This document shows positions 54,665 through 64,000 of a stretch of DNA of 64,000 nt, piece after piece; the stretch's first letter is position 1; every line of letters starts with the position of its first letter. The stretch lies in assembly GCA_037013685.1 (NCBI GenBank), contig CM072919.1, positions 36,403,320 through 36,467,319 on the forward strand, in the 5' to 3' direction. A model generated the notes under the pieces. The model had not been told where the DNA came from. It made no database searches and saw nothing but the letters and a program-made list of their open reading frames with translations. The DNA comes from Acridotheres tristis (lineage: Eukaryota; Chordata; Aves; Passeriformes; Sturnidae). Both the position numbers and the translations under genes were made by a program.

Positions 54665-54762
54665 GTTTTTGGTTTGTCTTGGTTTTTTTTTTTTTTTTTT
54701 TGGTTGTGTCTTTTTGTTTGGTTTTGGGGTTGTTTGTTTGCTTTTTTTTTTGCTTTGTTTTA
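54665..54762 (+). repeat. Second T/G-rich low-complexity tract
   Basis: Includes T19 at 54683-54701 and further TTTG units, directly abutting the CpG island on its left side. Confidence 0.9.
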
Positions 54763-54764
54763 GT

Positions 54765-55140
54765 AGGGGCGGGTTCGTCTCCTCTCGGGCAGGTGCTGGT
54801 GTCCGGAGCAGGCCCCGGCAGGACGCGCAGGCCCGGCCCTGGGGCTGCTGGCGGAGGAGCCGGCTCGGCCCGAGCAACGCGAGCACACGGGGTTACCGAC
54901 GGTCATTGCTCCCTCACCCACAGATCCTGTTACAAATTCCCCGCTGCCTCCCTGCTCCACACGAAAGAGTAAATCACCGCCTCAGCTGAGGCAGCGCAGA
55001 GGTTACTCCGGGGCAAAAGTTTCTCCCTGGCCCTGCTGTCTCCCACGCAGCGGGAATATAACTGGGTTTGAACACGCCGCGCAAACGCCCCACTCGAACC
55101 CCGCTAGCAAAACCCACCATCACCCCCCTTCCCTGCCCGG
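54765..55140. promoter_or_regulatory. CpG island in intron 5, candidate alternative promoter
   Basis: About 30 CpGs by eye in ~350 bp, GC-rich against an AT-rich background. Has an Sp1/KLF-type GGGGCGGG (54766-54773), a 14-bp palindrome GCCTCAGCTGAGGC (54979-54992) and a DR4-like AGGTTACTCCGGGGCA (55000-55015). It lies about 1.4 kb upstream of exon 6 in the ABCA1 direction. Function is inferred from composition only. Confidence 0.5.
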
Positions 55141-58100
55141 GGAAAGATCTGGCTCTGCAATAACACAAAACCGTCCTTTTCTTTCCAGCAGAGGCTAAAG
55201 CACCCTGCTTCACCGCAAGCGGAGGAAAAGCTTCCCCCACACCCTGATTCCTTGGATACGTCCTACATGTGCCAAACTCCCTGAACACTTCTGCAGCTTG
55301 TTTATTTTTTGGTGAGATCATCAACTGTTCAAAAAGTCAGATGGACAAAGGGATGGCTCACTGAAGGCACACTGGCATGTAGACATCAGATATTCGCAAG
55401 CTTTTTCATTGAATCTGCCCCTACTTAAGATATCTTTCGAGCTTCACTTAAAGGGCCACACGCCTCACAAAAAAAAGGTAGCAAAGAAACAATTCTTCCA
55501 CTTTTCTGTTTCCTCAGTGATGTGTTGCTTTTTGATTTGGCTAGTCTATTTTATCTGGGTTTGACTTGGAGGTCTTTTGCCATATGGAGGCATGATTTTC
55601 TTGGTCAAGGAGATATTCTACAGGCAATTGCAGGAATGCAACCTCAGCTACACAGAGATTTCTGCTGACCTGCCTGTAATCATGAGGGGGAGTAACAAAG
55701 AGCCACCATCTTCTACAGCTGTAATTAACCAGCCCAGCATTAGCAGAGCATTCATTCCTTGCCTTTTTTGTCATGCCAAGCATTGCCAGACTCGCTTAGC
55801 ACTAGAATTTATTGAAAATCAATGCTGCCTTCCAAGGAATTCCTACAAACATCTAAATGAACTTTCATCACCATTTGGAGTAAACCATGAAGGAAACAGA
55901 ACCAGGTTACTACAACTGTGTGGCAGTGGTTGGTTCTCAGACAGCTGATCATGAATCCGTGACCACTACCCAAGACTACACTTGAAAGCTCTGCAAGACT
56001 AAGGGACTGAATCCCAACACCATGGTCCTGGCTGCTGTGCTCTAAGCACGAAGTCAGCCTTTTGCACCATGCATTTTCTCCACCATCCCATCTGGTCCTA
56101 CTTCCAGGACTTGTGGGTCAGTGTCTTAGGCAATCCCTCTCAATCATGGAGGCATGCATAACAGCTTGCACATGAAACCACAGGAATCACTAAACACTGC
56201 AATGCATCTAAATTCTTTCTCTGGATACCTTAAAAAGTTAAGAGTTAACAGAGGTCTCCTCTTGAAAAAAGCCATTCCCATCCAAGATGACTGCTTGCCC
56301 ATTAGGGCCTAAGAAAACAAAAGAGCATTACTTAGAAAAATGTCTCCAGAAATAGAAAGCAAAAGAAACAGGCAAGTCCTCTGAAGGTTATTACCAAGGT
56401 TACTTAATAATGCACACATTTGGAGTCAAAGAACACATTTTACCACCACAGGGCTACTACTGCAATATTTTCCTGCCGTAAAATTTTAGACACACTATCA
56501 AGTTACTCAAATATACGAGACAAAATGTCAGCTCAAACATGATATAACTTGCGTGTCTCCCCTCTTGCTTGAGAGTGGCCAAGAGCATCACTACAGCCAG
56601 CCTCTGCAAGCTGCTGGGCACAGGCAGCACACTGGAGACCAGTCTCTCCATGTACTTTGACAAGGACATGCAGCCTCTCCTTGTTCCTGCCCTTCATCTT
56701 CAACAGAAAACTGAGGGAGCTGCAGCCCTGCAGGCTCCTCACCCCTAGCTGAAAACATACGCCCGAGCAAGCGAGCCAAGTCCTAGGCACAAATGGGGAG
56801 ATAAACCTGAGGTCAGACTGAGCAAACACACTCAAAGACTGTCAAACCTGATGTGAACCATCTTGCTGATTCCGTGGTGGGACAGTCAGCAGAAATAAAT
56901 CTGAGACAGCTTTTCCCCATTGGCAGACTACTTTTGCAGTTTCCGTCCTGACATCAAGGGAGCAATAGCAGAGAACAGAGGCTACTGCTTATAAACCATA
57001 AAAATAACCTCCAAAACCAACAGGTCTGGCAGGGCTAAAATGCCTCCAGTTGTAATTAGCTACAGAAGGTTTCCAATTAGACCATCCCCATGCACATGAA
57101 ACAAGCAGAAGAGATGTCCATATCTATGTGGGACAGAGAGAAAGATCCTTCATATGGTCACAATCACAAGTGAGAACTCCCAGACCTGGAGTTCTTGCGC
57201 CTTAACCACAAAATACCCCTTCCTCTTTGAAGTCACCAGTCAGGATTAGACAATCACACATGGCAGCATTTCATGGATATTGTTTTCACAAAAGGCACAG
57301 CTGTCCTTCAAACAAACTTTGGGGACTGCATTCTGGGCATCAAAACCAGAAACTCTTGGATTTTCCTATTGCAGAGCATCTCCTACTGTAACACTGTATT
57401 ACATCCTCAGATTTAAGTTTTACTGACAACCTAACCTTTTCTGGAACCTTCGTGCCTGGGCAAAGTGGTAGGCCAGTCAATCCTTGCTTAAGAATGTAAT
57501 CTTTGTGACAAAAAACCAAAACAAACCCCAAGCCCAAAATGTATTAAAAGAGCTCAAGATAATCACATGAATTAGTGAAGAAAAACCACCTCCAAGCTTG
57601 CTATATTACTGATTTATATGAACACCAAAATAAAAATATACATTATGAAAAAACAGCAAATCAGTGCTATATGGGGGTCTCTGTTCCATGCAGATCAGAA
57701 CTGAACATTTATTGTGCAGTGAAGGAAGTATCCGTGGTCCAAAAACCACAGGTTTTTTAGTTTCCTCATTACAGAAACACATCCCCAGTTACTTTCATAA
57801 GCTCAAAAGGTGGGTCAAAGTGCAAGAGAAGCCATGGGTGGGAATCAGTATTAATCTGCTGATCTTACTACAAGTATGATCATAACATGTCCCACAGTAA
57901 GTAGTGACAATTTCTAACTGTACTGCAAAGATCCACAGATAAGTGAAAAAAAGAAACGCTTCTAGGGGCAGGTTACAGAACAAGACTCTTGAACTTCTCT
58001 CCCATTCTTTCTTCCTTCACTGAGAAGCACAGACGTCTCCTACTTTCCTCCAGAAACTTAACGATGCAGTGTCTTTTAAAATTAAACAGCATAGGAAAAA

Positions 58101-61100
58101 ACAGAACCCCACAGAAATTGTGGCTATGTTTTCATATCCTGATACACTGCATTCTAAAAATAAAAGGCATGCAAATGGTATTCAACCTTATCTCAATCCA
58201 CTGTAGAGTACAAAGCTCACCAGGTCTCACATTAACTTGTGGGGTTTCTGCCCAAAGTGTTTGTGCCTATAATCTACAATATACCAGATTTTCAGCCATT
58301 TTAAAGCTAACAAGCTCAATGAAAACACTGACAGTCCAATCTACTTCCCAGCTTCATATACCTTAAGTCCCTATAAAAACAAATGAAGTGAAGGGCAGAG
58401 GGAGCTTCATGCCTTAAATTAATTCAGCAGCTAAGAGGAAAACAGGGCAATGTGTCTGATCTACAGACATAGCTTTTTGTCATCATGAGATTTCTCTCTA
58501 CTGATTAAACACGCAAGAGTGAAAACAATTACATTACTTTCTTTACATTCATTGCAGTTGGGGAAATTTGCTAGCCTTTGGCTAAGCCTGTATTCATCAT
58601 AGCCAAATATCAACACAACACAAGCTGGTATTAAGTTCTGACCCTTATTTCTTCTCACAGAGACTGCTCATAGGGCAACTCAATCATTTTTGCAACAGCA
58701 ACTAAAGCATCACAGCAAGATGAAACAGTGAGACACGATGAGGCATGAGAAACTTTAACTTCATTCTTCAGAATCAGCAAGGTTCCACAAGTGCCCAAAG
58801 GAGACAAAAAAAAAGTTCCCAGCTCAACACCTGTCTCCACCAATTAACAGAAGGAGCAAAGCAACGAAGAATGTCAAGCAAGCAAACAAGATACTTTCTT
58901 GTCCCTCTTCGAAGACTTCAGATTCACAGCTCCCCGTTCAGGTAAATCTGCACTTCTACAGGAAGGGAAGGCCCAGCCTGATTGCTGACAGCTGCCTGTC
59001 AAGTCTGTGCAAAACTGTGTGTCCAGGTGTGACTGGAGAACAAGATCAGAAGGCACTCTGGTCACACAGGCCTGCTTCACACAGGGCACTACTTCTTCAC
59101 TGATCATACTTCCAGCAACAGGAGATTTGGACAACGTAAGCCCATGGAGATGCTGAAGCTGAGACCAGGAGCAGAAGCTCTAGCTCCAGCAGCTGACTGC
59201 ATTTACTAGCAGCACACATGACCACTACAAAGATTCTGGCTAGAAACCTATCTTTCAGGAAATCCTCACATGGTGAGATGACCAAGGCAGAAAAATCAAA
59301 CACTGCCACAGAGTTACCTTGTACACTGGAAGTTTATATTAATTTTTCATTATCTGGGAAGTATTCCTCTTGAATAGGTGACAGGTGCACTTGAACACAC
59401 AGATTGATTTTCACACTTATTACCTATCATTGTGCTTTAATGACAAAAGATGTCTGAAGCTACTTCCCATAAAAATAAAAATGGGCTCTCAGATAATTTC
59501 AGAGAACCAAAGACTGAATGACTTGGAATTTCACAACCATCCAGAAGAAACAACAACCTCCTAATGGTGAACCATGCTACTGTACCCTAGCAATGACCCT
59601 GACTGACATTGTGAAAAGCAAACTTGCCCAAAGTGCTGGGCAAGGTTTTCACCTGCCTTTATTATACTCCTAGCCTTGACAACACATCTGAAAAGCATGA
59701 TAAAGTATTTTTTAAGGTTTTTGGTCTTGTTTTTTTTAGCAGTTACTATGTTTTAATTATTCTTTTCCTCTAGGGCAGCTTTCCCCCTGTGAGGTGAGAA
59801 TAGCTCTCAGAGCTGCCGGTGTACGTGCCTGTTAATGCTGGCAAGAGCTAAACTGTCCTCTGAAAAGGTTGGACAGCCAAACCCTGATTTGCTTACAAGA
59901 AATGAAGCAGCTCAGCAGGCCTGTTGTGCAGGATTGACTAGTGTGAAAATACAGGCCTAATTTGCTCACATTCAAAGTGCTGCTCCTTCTGCAGCCATGG
60001 CCTGACCTGTTTTTACAGCAGGCTACAGCTCTCTGCTCTGAAGCCATCACACATCAGCCTCTGCAGACACTAGATAATACCAAAGTGAACGCCCCATTAA
60101 CCAGGGCCCATCATTTTCGTATATCTGCCATGCCAAATGGTGATGTGAGTAAAGAGGAAGAAGCCTGCCATCCATCTCCAGCAGCTAGCATCTCTCCTGA
60201 GAGAAAGGGAAATGCTGTGCAACAGCCTAGGTCTTCCCTCTCAACTTTGGACTGTGATATTGGGACCACGACATTGGGACCACCTCCAATCCTCTCTAAG
60301 TCATTATTTTTGCTTAGAAGAGCTTTAAATATAGTCCAGCACAACTACTTTGGCAGAAAGCACAGCTCTCAGCATGTACTAAAGCACATACACAAACCAG
60401 TCCTCAGCTAACCTTCACTGGGGGTACACTGACTCCAGGCATGCATTGCCCATTAAGCTGAGATCCCACCTCTGCCCTGCGTGGGAAGCCAGCAGCAAAC
60501 ACAAGGCTAATACATCCCTCTGTGCAGCTGTTTTGTGCAAGACAAGAGAAGGATTCTGCCAAGAAAGCCAAGACACAGGGCACAGAGGCAAAAGCCTCAG
60601 CCTGCCAGCAAACACAGCCTGCAGAGCTCCTGCTAAGGAGGGGCACACCCAACCACCTCCCTAAGCCCCACATTATGCCTCAGAACAGATATTCTTGTGA
60701 CTTTCCCTGCTGCAAGGCAAATTCTGTTATCTGCACAGACAACCGTGAAATAGAGCTTGCCAATGAAAAAAGGAGAAAGAAATTATGAAGACTTCTAACA
60801 GTGCAAAAAAAATTAAGCAGGCTTAAAGGAAACAACCTAAGAATAGTCATTGTATTGCTTTAAGAAGCAAATTCTGAGTAAAGCTCCAAACTGCATGGCA
60901 TTATAACCAATTGAGACTTCTCCTGCTAATGTTCACAAAATAAGGACAAACTGCAAATTTCTTGGGCTCTGAACTGGCTTGTCAGTCACAGACGACAGAC
61001 CACAGATGTGACAATATAGAATACTTCATTATTACAACAAAATTACTTTCAGGAGTAGTAAGCCGAACACATTCAGGGATGGTATAAACTATGGAGAAGG

Positions 61101-64000
61101 CCATCCAAAGGTCAAAGTCAGCTCAGGGCAAGATGGGTTCTTCCACAGCAGAAAGTAATACTTTGCTGTTAAGAGTGGATTTTCACTGCACTAGGAATAT
61201 TATGCCCTGGATAATATGCAGGTTTTAGATGTTTCAAAACATCAATTCACAAGGTAAAAGGTATTAAAAAACCCAAACAATAGAGAGACTGAAAATCACA
61301 TGCTATGGTCACATCCAGTCATATCCCACGATTGTACTGGCAAACAAGGAATGGCACTGTGCTATTAAAAATGCATGGAACTAAACAAAAGTTGAAAGAG
61401 TAAGCTGTGACCAAGGAGGACCCTGTCCAGATTTCCTTGTACTTGAGCAAGTGACTGGAAACTTAGTAGAAATTCCAATCACAGGATAAAAGCAGGGCTG
61501 GAAATTTTAATCAAATGACTATTACAAACAGCAGAAGTGTTTTCATAAGCTGGCTATGTAAGCATACATCCGTGAGACTGCTGGTTCAAATGCAACCAGA
61601 AGACACTTACATGAGAATCATTCAGAACCCCCAAAACAAGCAGGTAGAACGAATCCAGCAGTATCTTCCTACTTGAAAAATTATCGCAGCACCACCTTAT
61701 CCAGTTTGAAGAACTCCCATGAAACTGGCATGGGTAATGATGAACCTTAAGCAAAACAGCAGGCAGAGCTTTCCAAGATCAAAGCACCCTGACTGTCCTG
61801 CACTTGTATTTGTTCCTCCTTACACAGAAAGGCTGAAGAGAAGAGAAAAAACTACCCCTCCCTTGGGTGTGAAGGCTCATCCTGCCAGATATCTGTTCCC
61901 CTTACTTGTCACAAATTCAGGGAACCTGACTGACACTTGACTTATTCTAAAGTTTAGCAAGATACCAAGTCTGCAGTCAGCAGATCATAGTAGTTCTTAC
62001 TTTTTCTACATTCAGGAAGACTTGACACTTCTGAATTTAGTGCCAAGTCTAATGCTCCTTATCTAGCACACTGCAACATAAGCCACCTTCAGAATAAAGA
62101 GTAAAACCAATCAAAAAATGCTGAAGATTAACAACAACAAGCCAATCATTATACTGCACTTAGTTTAACCAGGAACACCATCTACTTCCACTGAAAACAT
62201 ATCTACATCTAAATTATTTCAACCTCCCATGATTTCTCCCTACACTTCAATTTCATTGGTCACTGCAAAGTTACCCTTACAGATACCTGTTTGGGTTTGC
62301 TTTTGAGTCTCAAGTCCAATAGAAGGGAATAAAACCCTCAAACTTCAGCACTAAAGAAAAGACTATGTTTTCTGCACCTAGTTTAAGGCAACCTTTGCAA
62401 CCATTCAAGCCCTTCACTACTGTAAATCAGACTGTTGAGGAATAGCACTTCAAAATAATTGAAGAATTTTCTTAATCTTTGGGAAAGACTGAAAAACAAA
62501 TGCTTAGTAGATAATGACTGCCCAAGTTCACATAAAGTTGTGGCTGGAAATCATGTATCTCATATTCTAAGTGTGACACTATACTACACTATATCAGGAT
62601 GGTCCCAACAGACCCCACCTTGGTAATGTCAGGAGCTCATCCTACTAGCTGGTTTTCTATTGGACTGGCAATATACTAACCAGTCCTTCCCTTCGGTACT
62701 GACATAACTTGCTGGCTGAAAATACACCCTGGAGCGTTTGCTGCCACTCTGTTTTACATAGAGGACTGAATTACTTCTTCACACAAAAAAGAGAAGTGCC
62801 TCCTTGTACTTTAAGAACCTGATTCTGTGTACCAGAGTCACAAAGAACTGCAAGCACTTGAAGAAAACAGAGTATGTACTGCTGGAGAGGTCTTATGCAT
62901 TATTTCTATGGATATACTGGTAAAATTCCTTGCACTTTAAGACAGCAGCAGAGAGAACATGAAAAAGAAGGAAAAAGACCAGGTAGATGAAGACTATTGT
63001 TGGGACAATGGACTTCCATCTCCACATCACATCTCAAATGTCAATGTAACTATTTTTTTCCCTGCTGTTCTGAAGTAGCTTTTTGTTGGGTAGGCAGCAG
63101 TGCTGCTTTCCTAAGGAGGTGGTTGGCACAATTCAGAACAGGCACTCAGACTTCAGATATTGCTATCTTTGCAGTAAGCTGTCTTTGCTCCATCAGCAAA
63201 TCTCCTTCTGGCACACATCTATGCTCAGTCAGCCTCAGATATGGACCAGTTATGTTTCAGCTGTACCTGTTAGAATAGACAGAGTAAGACCTCCAAAAAT
63301 ATAATAGTTTATGCTAACTAAGTCCTGACTGTCTGTAGGTACATAAACCTTCTGACAATGTCAAGAAAAACACATGTAAATATAGTACCTCAGGTAGTAT
63401 GTACCTCTAAGGATATGTTTAGAAGAGCAGAAAGGTACAGGAAGGGGGGAAAAAAAATCACCACAAAACACCAAAACTCACAGGAAAGGGTCCTATTTTA
63501 AATCCTTTTAAAGGGTCTTTTATTGCACCATTCCAAAAACTAAAGCTAAATTAGAAAGGGAAGGAAATTCTGGCTGTTTACAGAGGATGTGTGTCACAGA
63601 ACAGCATGAATCTCTCCCACATACAGCACACAGCGTGCTGCCAGGTCAGCATAAAAAAAGAGCTAGGGAAAGATCTTCACCTAATAGATTAAATTTTCAG
63701 GGCTACACTAATTTTTTATCAGCTGAGAAGCAAGCAAGCCCAAGCAATATGCAGTTTTAACAAACTTTGTTAATTATTGACACTTAGTAAATACATAAGG
63801 ATATGCCTATTTTTTTCAATTCTGCAGCTGTTGCATTTAATTAAATGGATTTTTTCCAGAATTTTGAAAACTAAACATATTAAAGTATAAGCATAAAACC
63901 CATAAAGCGAATTAAAAACTTATTTCAGACAATTCACAACTACTGCTGAATAAAACACAGCAACAGCAACAAAAAAAAACAACTCTAGGGTTGGAAGTGG

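Larger units (their letters stand above)
53391..64000 (-). other. ABCA1 intron 5 (3' part)
   Basis: 10.6 kb to the window edge. Exons 5 to 2 of ABCA1 were looked for by their conserved residues (for example the NFNKS...LFSDA and HFPNKA blocks) and not found, so they lie beyond 64000. Contains the T/G-rich tracts and CpG island described separately; otherwise nothing recognisable. Confidence 0.65.

Noticed and set aside
54979..54992. GCCTCAGCTGAGGC resembles the start of ABCA1 coding exon 2 in human, suggesting exon 2 might be here
   Set aside because: It is a palindrome, and neither strand continues into the conserved residues LLLWKNL that follow in ABCA1.
56533..56835. 100-codon minus-strand open frame rich in Cys and Ala
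   Set aside because: No similarity to ABCA1 or any family I know, and no convincing splice sites.
59962..60411. 149-codon plus-strand open frame
   Set aside because: No recognisable domain, no splice context, intronic; looks like chance. It includes a short local duplication (ATTGGGACCAC).
53391..64000. Possible ABCA1 exons 5-2 in the right end of the window
   Set aside because: No frame with the conserved ECD1 or TM1 residues was found on the minus strand; the exons probably lie beyond the window. A splice-aware protein alignment would be more sensitive.

Overview
This is vertebrate nuclear DNA, almost certainly from a bird. Genes are split into short GT-AG exons, the repeats are CR1-type LINE fragments (one with the avian 3' end ATTCTGTGATTCTGTGA) and solo LTRs, and the gene order matches human 9q31 (NIPSNAP3 facing ABCA1 tail to tail). 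In chicken ABCA1 is Z-linked (the WHAM sex-linked HDL-deficiency locus), so a Z-chromosome origin is likely. That is inference; the sequence alone does not fix the species.

Layout. Positions 1-3438 (+ strand) hold the last four coding exons of a NIPSNAP3 gene, a mitochondrial NIPSNAP-family protein. Its 5' exons lie left of the window. Positions 3439-7261 are intergenic, with two related solo LTRs, one of them inserted inside a CR1 LINE. Positions 7262-53390 (- strand) hold ABCA1, the cholesterol/phospholipid exporter: a ~3.1 kb 3'UTR followed by 45 coding exons that correspond one to one to human exons 50 back to 6. Joined, they give 6362 nt: two bases of a split codon, then 2119 sense codons and a stop, with no break in frame. 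Exons 1-5 (5'UTR, signal-anchor/TM1, first part of ECD1, about 141 residues) are not in the window and must lie beyond 64000. Positions 53391-64000 are read as intron 5, with a CpG island at about 54.77-55.14 kb.

Function. ABCA1 loads apoA-I with phospholipid and cholesterol to make nascent HDL. Both nucleotide-binding domains are intact here (Walker A, signature, Walker B), as are the PEST degradation signal and the C-terminal VFVNFA motif. The 3'UTR keeps the triple miR-33 site cluster that links SREBP2 to ABCA1 repression.

No novel biological system was found. The observations most worth checking are the CpG island and the CpG-rich module in introns 5 and 8, each with a DR4 LXRE-like sequence; a NAGNAG tandem acceptor inside the PEST-coding region; the miR-33 cluster; and the diverged, sequon-rich ECD1 exons. 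Exon sizes and residue numbers for human ABCA1 are quoted from memory of the human gene and should be checked by alignment.
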